A stretch of DNA of 12,195 nt from Halococcaceae archaeon (GTDB lineage: Archaea > Halobacteriota > Halobacteria > Halobacteriales > Halalkalicoccaceae): positions 1 to 12,195 of the forward strand of contig SKWB01000135.1 in NCBI GenBank assembly GCA_007129135.1, written 5' to 3'. Position numbers and translations under genes: made by a program. Positions 1 through 5,838 of the stretch are shown piece by piece; positions within the stretch are counted from its first letter, which is position 1, and the number at the start of each line of letters is the position of its first letter. Under the pieces are notes generated by a model. That model ran no database searches and was not told the origin of the DNA. It saw nothing but the letters and a program-made list of their open reading frames with translations.

Positions 1-134
1 CCGAGGGCGAGCGAGACGGCGATCGTCCCGTCATCGATCGTTACCTCGTTGACCAGCCCGAGCGAGACGATGTCGTCGCCGAAATCGGGGTCCTGGACGG
101 CGCGGAGCCGGTCGAGGACGGCCTCTTCGTCCAT
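1..134 (-). CDS. Mrp/Nbp35-type P-loop ATPase, N-terminal fragment (MIP18/DUF59 domain)
   Basis: This is a partial gene: the start codon (ATG read on the minus strand at 134-132) and 44 codons lie in the window, and the rest runs off the left edge. The visible residues begin MDEEAVLDRLRAVQDPDFG and continue with a DIVSLGLVNEV stretch, the pattern of the MIP18/DUF59 domain (Asp-Pro-Asp/Glu followed by an Ile-Val-x-Leu-Gly-Leu-Val motif). In haloarchaea this domain often forms the N-terminus of Mrp/ApbC-family ATPases, which are thought to act as iron-sulfur cluster carriers. The P-loop and cysteine motif that would prove Mrp are outside the window, so a stand-alone DUF59 protein (PaaD/SufT-like) is possible. 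A minus-strand TATA-like box about 26 nt upstream suggests a leaderless mRNA. Confidence 0.75.
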   Translation of the reverse strand, partial: MDEEAVLDRLRAVQDPDFGDDIVSLGLVNEVTIDDGTIAVSLAL

Positions 135-154
135 GGGCTGGCTACTCGCGAGCG

Positions 155-165
155 GTGAATAAGGG
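155..165 (-). promoter_or_regulatory. TATA-like box for the Mrp-type gene
   Basis: Read on the minus strand the segment gives CCTTATTC, centred about 26 nt before the ATG at 134. That distance is the usual spacing between a haloarchaeal TATA box and the transcription start, so transcription probably starts at or next to the start codon. Confidence 0.5.
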
Positions 166-184
166 TTCGGAGAGCGCCGCCCGA

Positions 185-193
185 ACGAATAAG
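185..193 (+). promoter_or_regulatory. Possible TATA-like box for the 192-aa membrane protein gene
   Basis: CGAATAAGT is the only A/T-rich box in the divergent spacer that faces right. A start about 27 nt downstream would give a leader of roughly 40 nt, which agrees with a Shine-Dalgarno-like GGTGG at 249-253 before the ATG at 259. This is weak evidence from spacing alone. Confidence 0.35.
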
Positions 194-258
194 TCCGTCG
201 GGCGCTAGCAACTACCACGTACGGCGGCCCCGGTCGCGTCGCCGTAAGGTGGTATCAG

Positions 259-837
259 ATGGAGGACAGGGACGAATCCGAAACGGCTGCCAGCCGGTGG
301 GAGGGGGTGAGAGAGGAGCGTCAGGCCTCGGACGCCGCGGCGCTCGCCGACGACCTCGGGCGGGTACACCTGGAGACGATCGACGACCGACGGTTGCGCG
401 CGCGCGTCGACTCCATCGTCGACCACGACGAGTCGACCGTGCGCGTCTGGTACGAACTCCCGCACGGGGTTCGTGTCTCGGAGGACTTCGAGAAGCCGAT
501 CCCGTGGAGCGACCGGTTCGCGTTCGCCCGTCTCGTCGCCGACCTCGGCTACAGCGCGTCGAGCGTGGACTGCATCGAGGGCGAGAGCCTCACGCTCGAG
601 CGGACGGTCGACGACCGCTGGCGGGCGGAGATCCCGCCGAGACACCGACCCGATCCCCACGAGGTCGCCCAGGCGATGGGCGAGACCAGCGCGCTCACGA
701 TCGTCGGCCTCGGGACGACGCTGCTCTATCTCGTCTTGCTGTTCGTCGTCGCGCTCGGCAACGCGAGCCTCACCGCCGCGATCGGCACCGTCGTCTTGCT
801 CTGTATCGCGATGGTGCTGCTCGTTCGCGTCCGGTGA
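259..837 (+). CDS. Haloarchaeal membrane protein of unknown function, two C-terminal TM helices
   Basis: The 192-residue protein is not a family I recognise. Residues 1-140 are soluble, charged and acidic in the haloarchaeal manner, with a Trp-Tyr-Glu-Leu-Pro stretch near 64-68 and Glu-Lys-Pro-Ile-Pro-Trp at 78-83. Residues about 145-167 and 170-190 are two hydrophobic helices separated by a very short Gly-Asn-Ala-Ser turn, so the protein is probably anchored by a C-terminal hairpin with its large domain and both ends on the same side, most likely cytoplasmic. No signal peptide is seen. The ATG at 259 follows a GGTGG sequence by 5 nt, which supports this start. The gene is divergent from the Mrp-type gene and ends 76 nt before moaA, which has its own promoter, so its role cannot be read from an operon. 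Confidence 0.8.
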   Translation: MEDRDESETAASRWEGVREERQASDAAALADDLGRVHLETIDDRRLRARVDSIVDHDESTVRVWYELPHGVRVSEDFEKPIPWSDRFAFARLVADLGYSASSVDCIEGESLTLERTVDDRWRAEIPPRHRPDPHEVAQAMGETSALTIVGLGTTLLYLVLLFVVALGNASLTAAIGTVVLLCIAMVLLVRVR

Positions 838-879
838 CGTAACCACGATAGGTTTCCCCACGCCCGATTCCGACCACTC

Positions 880-886
880 GTTTATC
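880..886 (+). promoter_or_regulatory. TATA box of moaA
   Basis: GTTTATC is centred about 30 nt upstream of the ATG at 914. This predicts a transcription start around 910, i.e. an essentially leaderless moaA mRNA. The spacing also argues that 914 is the true start of moaA and not one of the in-frame upstream codons. Confidence 0.6.
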
Positions 887-913
887 ATCGTTCGTTCGAG
901 AGGGACTGGTAGA

Positions 914-1888
914 ATGGTGCTCTCGGATTCGTTCGGGCGGGGGGTGACCGGGCTCAGGGTCTCGCTGACCGACCGGTGTAACTTCGACTGCGTCTACTGT
1001 CACAACGAGGGACTCGGCGACACCCGTGGGCCGATGGACCCGCAGGACGACGAGATGACGACCGACCAGGTCGTCCGGGTGGTGGAGACCGCGGCGGAGT
1101 TCGGCGTCGAGAAGGTGAAGTACACCGGCGGCGAGCCGATGCTCCGCGGGGACCTAGAGGAGATCGTCGAGCGCACGCCCGACTCCATGGAGGTCTCGAT
1201 GACGACGAACGGATCGTTCCTCCCGGGCCGCGCGGAAGGGCTCGTCGAGGCGGGCCTAGAGCGCGTGAACGTCTCCGCCGACGCGCTCGATCCGGAGGCG
1301 TTCGCCGAGATCACCAAGAGCGGGGCGTACGACCGGGTGATCGAGGGGGTCCACGCCGCGGTCGACGCGGGTCTCGACCCGGTGAAACTGAACATGGTCG
1401 CCTTCAAGCCGACCGCCGGCTACATCCCGGAGATGGTCGACTACGTCGCCGAGGAGGAGGGCCTCCAGCTCCAGCTCATCCAGTACATGACCGAGATCAC
1501 CGGCAACGACGAGTGGTCGATCGACATCGGCCGGGTGCACGACTGGCTCGCCGAGCGGGCCGACGAGGTCGAACACCGCGATATGCACCACCGAACCCGG
1601 TACTGGATCGGGGAGGGGATGGTCGAGATCGTCGACCCCGTCGAGAACCCGACCTTCTGTGCGAACTGCCACCGGGTGCGGGTCACCCACGACGGCTACT
1701 TCAAGGGCTGTCTGAACCGCAACGACGACCTCAAACCGATGGGCGAGATGAGCCGCGCGGAGATCCGCGAGGCGTTCCGGAGGACGGTCGACGAGCGGGT
1801 GCCCTTCTACGGCGAGTACATGGTGCGTGACGGCGACGGCGGCTGGGAGATCAACGACCGGTACGTCGACGTCGGCACGGCTCAGTGA
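914..1888 (+). CDS. moaA: GTP 3',8-cyclase MoaA (molybdenum cofactor biosynthesis)
   Basis: This 324-residue radical SAM enzyme converts GTP to 3',8-cyclo-7,8-dihydro-GTP, the first step of molybdopterin synthesis in the cytoplasm. The N-terminal cluster motif CX3CX2C is at Cys22, Cys26 and Cys29 (CNFDCVYC) and holds the 4Fe-4S cluster that cleaves S-adenosylmethionine. A GGEP SAM-contact motif is at 72-75. The C-terminal motif CX2CX13C at Cys249, Cys252 and Cys266 binds the second, MoaA-specific 4Fe-4S cluster. Length is normal for the family. The reading frame stays open far upstream (to 473), but those residues are an Arg/Ser-rich shadow of the preceding gene; the ATG at 914 lies just after a well-placed TATA box and before the conserved domain. 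The protein ends Val-Gly-Thr-Ala-Gln and lacks the Gly-Gly tail found in bacterial MoaA. No other moa gene is in the window. Confidence 0.95.
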   Translation: MVLSDSFGRGVTGLRVSLTDRCNFDCVYCHNEGLGDTRGPMDPQDDEMTTDQVVRVVETAAEFGVEKVKYTGGEPMLRGDLEEIVERTPDSMEVSMTTNGSFLPGRAEGLVEAGLERVNVSADALDPEAFAEITKSGAYDRVIEGVHAAVDAGLDPVKLNMVAFKPTAGYIPEMVDYVAEEEGLQLQLIQYMTEITGNDEWSIDIGRVHDWLAERADEVEHRDMHHRTRYWIGEGMVEIVDPVENPTFCANCHRVRVTHDGYFKGCLNRNDDLKPMGEMSRAEIREAFRRTVDERVPFYGEYMVRDGDGGWEINDRYVDVGTAQ

Positions 1889-1967
1889 TACTGTCGGCTG
1901 TACGTCGTTGAAGATTCTCGCCAGTACGGGATGGAGAGAACCTCCACATAGGGACAGCCGACGGTAT
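1888..1967. repeat. Imperfect 14-bp inverted repeat flanking a low-GC segment after moaA
   Basis: The left arm at 1888-1901 (ATACTGTCGGCTGT) and the right arm at 1954-1967 (ACAGCCGACGGTAT) are inverted copies matching at 13 of 14 positions, separated by 52 nt. The left arm begins on the last base of the moaA stop codon. The enclosed DNA has about 54 % GC by hand count over 1901-1970, clearly below the surrounding genes. It could be a long-loop terminator, a structured RNA or the remains of a small non-coding element. No clear target-site duplication is visible. Confidence 0.5.
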
Positions 1968-2029
1968 GAGTCGGTGTCTCGAGATCACGGCGTCTCGTAG
2001 TGGTCGTTGCGAGTCGCTCGGGTATCGAC

Positions 2030-2045
2030 CGCCCGACGTCGGGCG
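2030..2045. repeat. Perfect 16-bp palindrome
   Basis: CGCCCGACGTCGGGCG equals its own reverse complement. It sits in the middle of the non-coding stretch between moaA and the TraB-like gene. It could be a regulator binding site, but palindromes of C and G are not rare in such GC-rich DNA. Confidence 0.5.
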
Positions 2046-2231
2046 AGCGAACCGGTAAAGGGTCGCGACGATCAGTAGCAAGTCGCCTCCGGGTCGTTCC
2101 GGAGACGCCACCCGTCGGGTTGCCGGCGGAGACACTGACGCCGGAACCCGACACCCACTCTCGCGGTGGTTCAGTCGTAGGTCCGACGCCCGATCCCGTA
2201 GAGGGGGAATCGGCGGTGGGGTGAAGTGGTG

Positions 2232-2300
2232 GGTTACGGAGCGAAGCGCGTCCCGTCGCCGAAAAGCGTCCTTACGCGAGGGTAACCCGCTCCCGTAACC
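2232..2300. repeat. Inverted repeat upstream of the TraB-like gene
   Basis: GGTTACGGAGCG at 2232-2243 and CGCTCCCGTAACC at 2288-2300 are inverted copies apart from one extra C in the right arm, with a 44-nt spacer. The right arm also forms a direct repeat of GTAACC (2282-2287 and 2295-2300). The position just upstream of the likely promoter of the TraB-like gene would suit an operator, but no known regulator motif is recognised. Confidence 0.4.
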
Positions 2301-2314
2301 GCCCCCTTCGCGCG

Positions 2315-2321
2315 CGTTTAT
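2315..2321 (+). promoter_or_regulatory. TATA-like box overlapping the first ATG of the TraB-like gene
   Basis: CGTTTAT ends inside the ATG at 2320. It closely resembles the moaA box (GTTTATC) and sits about 29 nt before an in-frame GTG at 2347. If this is the functional TATA box, transcription begins near 2345 and the ATG at 2320 is not in the mRNA. Confidence 0.4.
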
Positions 2322-3129
2322 GAGTCCGCTCCGGTTCGACCGTCGTGTGGGACGACCAGCCGGATCCCGTGGCGGATCGGACGCGTCGGTGGCCTCGACC
2401 CCGGGGGCCGCCGGAGCCGACCCCGAGGAGGACCCCCGCCTCCAGTCACGGTACGTCCGGCGGATCGACCCAGACGACCGGGCACCGATCGTCCTCGTCG
2501 GCGTGGTCCACGACCACCCGGCGAGCGCGTATCGGGTCCGCTCGGTCGTCGGCCGTCTCGACCCTGACGTGCTCGCGCTCGAACTCCCCCCGCTCGCCGT
2601 TCCCCTCTATCGGCTCTACGCCGATCCCGGTGTCGGCCCCGACTTCGGTGGCGAGATGAGCGCGGCGCTCGCGGCGGGCGAGAACGCCCGTCCGGTCGGG
2701 ATCGACGGCCCCAGCCGCCGGTTCTACCGGCACCTCGCGGCAGCGGTCGGTCGCGTTCGCCCCCGTCCGAAGACCGCCCTCTCGGTCCTCTCGGAGACGC
2801 TCTCGGCGTCGGCACACGCGATCACCTGCGCGGCCGCCCGCCGTATCTGCGAGCGCACCCCCCTCCTGATCCGCGTCGGTGCCCCCCGACGCTACCGTTG
2901 CAGCCCCGCTGACACCCCCTCCAGACAGGCCCACGACGAGGACCGGCAGGTGCGTGCCGCCCGCGCGCTCGCCACCTCGACCCACGCCCCCGCCAGAGAC
3001 CTGCGGGACGGGACCCGCGACGCCTGCATGGCCGACGCCATCCTCGACATCGATCCCGGAGACCGCGTCGTCGCCGTCGTCGGCGTCGCCCACCTCGACC
3101 CGCTCTCGGCCCGCCTACGCGCCGCCTAA
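2320..3129 (+). CDS. TraB/PrgY-like domain protein
   Basis: The 269-residue protein has the layout of the TraB/PrgY/TIKI superfamily: a GX2H motif at 61-64 (GVVH), a conserved Glu88 in LALELPP, a GGEM stretch at 110-113, and a second GX2H motif at 255-258 (GVAH) near the C-terminus. In TIKI enzymes two such GX2H motifs and a Glu form a metalloprotease-like active site; archaeal members have no established substrate. No membrane helices are evident, so it is probably soluble. The first 45 residues are low-complexity Gly/Ala/Arg/Ser. An in-frame GTG at 2347 is an alternative start 27 nt downstream, favoured by the TATA-like box at 2315-2321. The protein is unusually basic for a haloarchaeon: 38 Arg and 1 Lys against 32 Asp+Glu. 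Its 3' end overlaps that of the FAD oxidoreductase gene by 15 nt. Confidence 0.8.
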   Translation: MSPLRFDRRVGRPAGSRGGSDASVASTPGAAGADPEEDPRLQSRYVRRIDPDDRAPIVLVGVVHDHPASAYRVRSVVGRLDPDVLALELPPLAVPLYRLYADPGVGPDFGGEMSAALAAGENARPVGIDGPSRRFYRHLAAAVGRVRPRPKTALSVLSETLSASAHAITCAAARRICERTPLLIRVGAPRRYRCSPADTPSRQAHDEDRQVRAARALATSTHAPARDLRDGTRDACMADAILDIDPGDRVVAVVGVAHLDPLSARLRAA

Positions 3130-4158
3130 CCGCGTTTGGATCCTCTTTCCCGTCTCGCGGCCCGCCCCGAACGCCTCGCTGACGCGGCCCTTCCCCACCA
3201 ACCAGTCGCCCGTGCAGTAGAGTCCCGCCCCCTCCGCGTCGGTCAGTGCCGACCGGTCGACCGCTCCTTCCGGAATCGCGTACCGCCAGCCCTGGTGGTC
3301 CGTCCAGTCGGGCGACGCGAGGCGGTCGTCCCCGAGCAAGCCGGCGACGAGCCTCGCGGCCTCCGCGCACACCTCCTCCCTCGCCCCGTCGTAGTGCGCT
3401 TCCGACCACTCGCCGCCCATCTGACAGATCAGCAGGCTCTCTCCCTCCGGGACGTGCCCGGGCTTGCACTCCTCGCGCGAGAGCCAGCCGATCTCGTGGT
3501 CCTTGTCGGTGTTCACGAGCGCGTAGTAGGGGAGGTCGAGCGCGAACGGGTAGTGGAGCACCGCAGTCAGGACCGTCCTGAAGGGGACCGCCGAGACGGC
3601 GTCGTGGAGGCGCTCTCTGAGCGGGTCGTCCCAGTCGGCGTTCGCGAGCAACGTCGCGGTCTGCGGCGCGGGCGGCGTGAGCACGAGCGCGTCGAACGGC
3701 CCCCACTCGCCCCCCTCGGTGTCCGCCACCGTCCACGTCCCGTCCTCCCCGCGTGCGAGCGACTCCACGCGCGTCTCCGTCCGCATCTCCGCCTCACAGT
3801 TCGCCGCCAGCCGTTTCGCGAACCCCGTGATCCCCCGCTCGTAGGTGAGCTTCCTGCCGTCCTCGCCGTGGCCCGGCTCGATCTCCCCCTCGTGGTCGAA
3901 GACCCAGACCGGCCCCTCGACGTCGACCAGGCCCTCGGTGCCGAGCCCCTCGATAAGGGGGAGGAGGTCGTCGTCGGGATCGAGGTCGATGTAGTTCGCG
4001 CCGTGGTCGTACCGACAGCCGTTCTTCCTTCGGGTGGCGGCACGGCCGCTCACGCCACGTGACTTCTCTACGATCGTGACCTCGGCGTCGCCGTCGAGTT
4101 CGCGGGCACACGCGATCCCGGCGACCCCCGCCCCGACGATACCGACTCGTGGGTCCAT
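3115..4158 (-). CDS. FAD-dependent oxidoreductase, renalase / amine-oxidase-like
   Basis: This 347-residue flavoprotein opens with a Rossmann dinucleotide-binding fold: VGIVGAGVAG at residues 5-14 carries the GxGxxG motif and Glu31 at the end of the second strand should bind the ribose of FAD. GRAATRR at 38-44 is the arginine-rich continuation typical of renalase-like proteins and protoporphyrinogen/amine-oxidase relatives. The C-terminal segment around 312-330 (LYCTGDWLVGKGRVSEAF) is the second FAD-contact motif with the conserved Gly-Asp. The substrate cannot be deduced; neighbours give no hint. The ATG at 4158 is chosen because the Rossmann motif starts within five residues and a minus-strand TATA-like box lies about 26 nt upstream. 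The gene is convergent with the TraB-like gene (15-nt overlap) and divergent from the tRNA-Ser operon. Confidence 0.88.
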   Translation of the reverse strand: MDPRVGIVGAGVAGIACARELDGDAEVTIVEKSRGVSGRAATRRKNGCRYDHGANYIDLDPDDDLLPLIEGLGTEGLVDVEGPVWVFDHEGEIEPGHGEDGRKLTYERGITGFAKRLAANCEAEMRTETRVESLARGEDGTWTVADTEGGEWGPFDALVLTPPAPQTATLLANADWDDPLRERLHDAVSAVPFRTVLTAVLHYPFALDLPYYALVNTDKDHEIGWLSREECKPGHVPEGESLLICQMGGEWSEAHYDGAREEVCAEAARLVAGLLGDDRLASPDWTDHQGWRYAIPEGAVDRSALTDAEGAGLYCTGDWLVGKGRVSEAFGAGRETGKRIQTRLGGA

Positions 4159-4180
4159 GGGAGTACGTAGGAGGGAGGCG

Positions 4181-4188
4181 GCTAAACC
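4181..4188 (-). promoter_or_regulatory. TATA box of the FAD oxidoreductase gene
   Basis: On the minus strand the segment reads GGTTTAGC, centred about 26 nt before the ATG at 4158. This predicts a leaderless transcript. Confidence 0.5.
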
Positions 4189-4212
4189 GTGCGGGCGTTC
4201 GGGGGATCGGTG

Positions 4213-4223
4213 TGCTTAAGTAC
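4213..4223 (+). promoter_or_regulatory. Candidate promoter of the tRNA-Ser / rps13 operon
   Basis: TGCTTAAGTAC is the best TATA-like box upstream of the tRNA and faces right. It predicts a transcription start near 4245, leaving about 54 nt of 5' leader to be removed from tRNA-Ser. It would drive the tRNA together with rps13, rps4, rps11 and rpo3. Confidence 0.5.
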
Positions 4224-4298
4224 GAGACAGGGGTACGTGGAGGTGCATACTGCAGGGGACCGCCCCCGAGTCCGCGAGGGCGCAAGTACTGAGAGCGT

Positions 4299-4383
4299 GT
4301 CGTGGTAGCCAAGCCTGGCCCAAGGCGCAGGGTTGCTAACTCTGTGGCGTACAGCCTCCGGGGTTCAAATCCCCGCCGCGACG
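4299..4383 (+). tRNA. tRNA-Ser (anticodon GCT)
   Basis: This 85-nt gene folds as a class II tRNA with a long variable arm. The acceptor stem pairs GTCGTGG (4299-4305) with CCGCGAC (4376-4382) with one G-T wobble, followed by discriminator G4383, the usual base for serine. The D stem is GCC/GGC. The anticodon stem CAGGG/CTCTG encloses the loop TTGCTAA, with anticodon GCT at 4335-4337, reading AGC and AGU codons. The variable arm has the stem GGC/GCC (4346-4356). The T arm is CGGGG-TTCAAAT-CCCCG (4359-4375). No intron is seen and CCA is not encoded. It lies 25 nt upstream of rps13 and is probably co-transcribed with it, so RNase P and tRNase Z cleavage would also free the ribosomal mRNA. Short CTGAG (4289-4293) and CTCAG (4395-4399) flanks could pair around the tRNA. 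Confidence 0.95.
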
Positions 4384-4408
4384 TCAGCAATCGGCTCAGA
4401 GAGACACA

Positions 4409-4930
4409 ATGAGCGAGGAAGAACACACACAGGACGAATCGGAGGACGGAGAGGACCTCCGCTACTTCATCCGGATCGGACGGATCGACCTCGACGGGAC
4501 GAAGTCCGTCGAGCGTTCGCTCTCCGGGATGAACGGTATCGGCCGTCGGACGGCGCGCATCATCGCCGACAAGGCGGACGTCGACCCGAAGGCGACGTTC
4601 GGCGCGCTGCCCGACGAGGAGATCGAGCGGGTGATCGAGCGGGTCGAGGGCTTCGCCGAGGACAACCCCGACTGGCTCACCAACCACCGAAACCGTTTTT
4701 ACACCGGTGAGGCCACCCACGAGATCGGAAACGACCTCGAACTCACCCGCCAGCAGGACGTCAACCGGCTCCAGATGATCCGTTCCTACAGGGGAATCCG
4801 CCACCAGCGCGGGCAGAAGGTCCGCGGACAGCGGACCCGTTCGACCGGTCGGTCCGAGGGGACCGTCGGCGTGAACGTCGAGGCGATCCGAGAGGAGCGC
4901 GAAGAGGAAGCCGCGGGGGATGACGAGTAA
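4409..4930 (+). CDS. rps13: 30S ribosomal protein uS13
   Basis: This 173-residue small-subunit protein sits in the head of the 30S subunit and contacts the large subunit and the P-site tRNA. After an acidic leader of about 17 residues the conserved body begins at [13 protein letters not shown]; the helix-turn-helix motif [14 protein letters not shown] follows near residues 43-56. The basic tail holds [23 protein letters not shown], the hallmark of uS13, and ends in an acidic Glu-rich stretch typical of halophiles. The ATG at 4409 lies 25 nt after the tRNA-Ser gene. The stop TAA shares one base with the start ATG of rps4 (TAATG), so rps4 translation is probably coupled to that of rps13. Confidence 0.97.
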   Translation: MSEEEHTQDESEDGEDLRYFIRIGRIDLDGTKSVERSLSGMNGIGRRTARIIADKADVDPKATFGALPDEEIERVIERVEGFAEDNPDWLTNHRNRFYTGEATHEIGNDLELTRQQDVNRLQMIRSYRGIRHQRGQKVRGQRTRSTGRSEGTVGVNVEAIREEREEEAAGDDE

Positions 4931-5457
4931 TGGCGCTCGGACGCAACACGAAGTTCTACGAGACGCCGAACCACCCGTGGCAGGGCGAGCGTATCGCCGG
5001 CGAGCACTCGCTGGTCGGCCGCTACGGCCTGAAGAACAAAGAGGAGCTCTGGCGTGCGGAGTCCGAACTGCGCTCGATGCGCCGCGAGGCCCGCCGGCTG
5101 ATCGGTGAGGCCCAGGGCGACCTCGACGAGGCGACGGAGGCGGGCGAGCCGTTCCTCTCCCGGCTCCGGCGGCTCGGCATCCTTTCCGAGAGCGAGGGAC
5201 TCGACGACGTCCTCGCGCTCGAGGTGACCGACATCCTCGAACGGCGACTGCAGACGGTCGCCTACCGGAAGGGGCTGGCGAGCACGCCGAAACAGGCGCG
5301 TCAGTTCATCGTCCACGGCCACGTCACGGTCGACGGCCGCCGCGTTCGCGTCCCGTCGTACACCGTCCCGACCGCCGAACAGGACCTCGTCTCCTTCGAC
5401 GAGACGAGCGCGCTCGCTGACGACCTTCACCCGGAGCGGGCGGAGGGTCAGTCATGA
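4930..5457 (+). CDS. rps4: 30S ribosomal protein uS4
   Basis: The 175-residue protein binds 16S rRNA early in 30S assembly. The N-terminus has the archaeal signature of uS4 ([16 protein letters not shown], followed by [14 protein letters not shown]). The S4 RNA-binding fold lies at about 103-160, with [14 protein letters not shown] and the motif [17 protein letters not shown]. Length is normal for archaea. It starts one base inside the rps13 stop codon and its TGA overlaps the ATG of rps11 (ATGA at 5454-5457), so it sits in a coupled chain. A GGAGGG stretch near its 3' end may serve as Shine-Dalgarno site for rps11. Confidence 0.97.
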   Translation: MALGRNTKFYETPNHPWQGERIAGEHSLVGRYGLKNKEELWRAESELRSMRREARRLIGEAQGDLDEATEAGEPFLSRLRRLGILSESEGLDDVLALEVTDILERRLQTVAYRKGLASTPKQARQFIVHGHVTVDGRRVRVPSYTVPTAEQDLVSFDETSALADDLHPERAEGQS

Positions 5458-5837
5458 GCGCCGAGGACGTCTGGGGCGTCGCGCATATCCACGCCTCGTT
5501 CAACAACACGATCATCACCGTCACGGACCAGACCGGGGCGGAGACGATCGCGAAATCGAGCGGCGGCTCGGTCGTGAAACAGAACCGCGACGAGGCGTCG
5601 CCGTACGCGGCGATGCAGATGGCCGAACGCGTCGCCGAGGAGGTGAAAGCGGCGGGGATCGAGAAGGTCCACGTCCGCGTCCGCGGACCGGGGGGCAACC
5701 AGCAGCGCAACCCCGGACCGGGCGCGCAGGCGGCGATCCGCGCGCTCGCCCGCGCCGGCCTCGAGATCGGCCGGATCGAGGACGTCACGCCGGTACCACA
5801 CGACGGCTGTCGCGCACCGAAGAGCGCTGGGTTCTAG
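5454..5837 (+). CDS. rps11: 30S ribosomal protein uS11
   Basis: The 127-residue protein belongs to the 30S platform near the mRNA exit and the E site. Visible family marks are [19 protein letters not shown] at residues 5-23, the middle [14 protein letters not shown], the loop [21 protein letters not shown] and the C-terminal [11 protein letters not shown]. The start overlaps the rps4 stop by 4 nt (ATGA). It ends one base before the ATG of rpo3. The short C-terminal tail (APKSAGF) is much less basic than in non-halophilic archaea, as expected for a halophile. Confidence 0.97.
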   Translation: MSAEDVWGVAHIHASFNNTIITVTDQTGAETIAKSSGGSVVKQNRDEASPYAAMQMAERVAEEVKAAGIEKVHVRVRGPGGNQQRNPGPGAQAAIRALARAGLEIGRIEDVTPVPHDGCRAPKSAGF

Positions 5838-5838
5838 C

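Larger units (their letters stand above)
1889..2319. other. Gene-poor intergenic region of about 430 bp
   Basis: Open frames exist on both strands here, but their products are rich in Arg, Ser, Thr and Pro, lack the acidic haloarchaeal composition and match no family I know. They are best regarded as chance frames. The region holds the inverted repeat at 1888-1967, a perfect 16-bp palindrome at 2030-2045 and a second inverted repeat at 2232-2300 just before the TraB-like gene. A minus-strand CTTTACC at about 2052-2058 resembles a TATA box and might drive an antisense or non-coding transcript toward moaA, but this is speculative. Confidence 0.5.

Noticed and set aside
473..913. In-frame upstream extension of moaA
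   Set aside because: The added 147 residues are an Arg/Ser-rich shadow of the 192-aa gene. A TATA box lies at 880-886 and the conserved MoaA domain begins right after the ATG at 914.
1882..2154. 90-aa minus-strand and 74-aa plus-strand frames in the region after moaA
   Set aside because: Both are rich in Arg, Ser, Thr and Pro, are not acidic, have no recognisable motif and no well-placed promoter; stop-free frames are common at this GC content.
2822..3736. 304-aa minus-strand frame across the TraB-like and oxidoreductase genes
   Set aside because: Dominated by Arg/Gly runs, a frame-shifted reading of the FAD oxidoreductase. The true frame has the GxGxxG motif.
3794..4804. 336-aa minus-strand frame running through tRNA-Ser and rps13
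   Set aside because: It crosses a tRNA gene and is antisense to a clear ribosomal protein; no domain is recognised.
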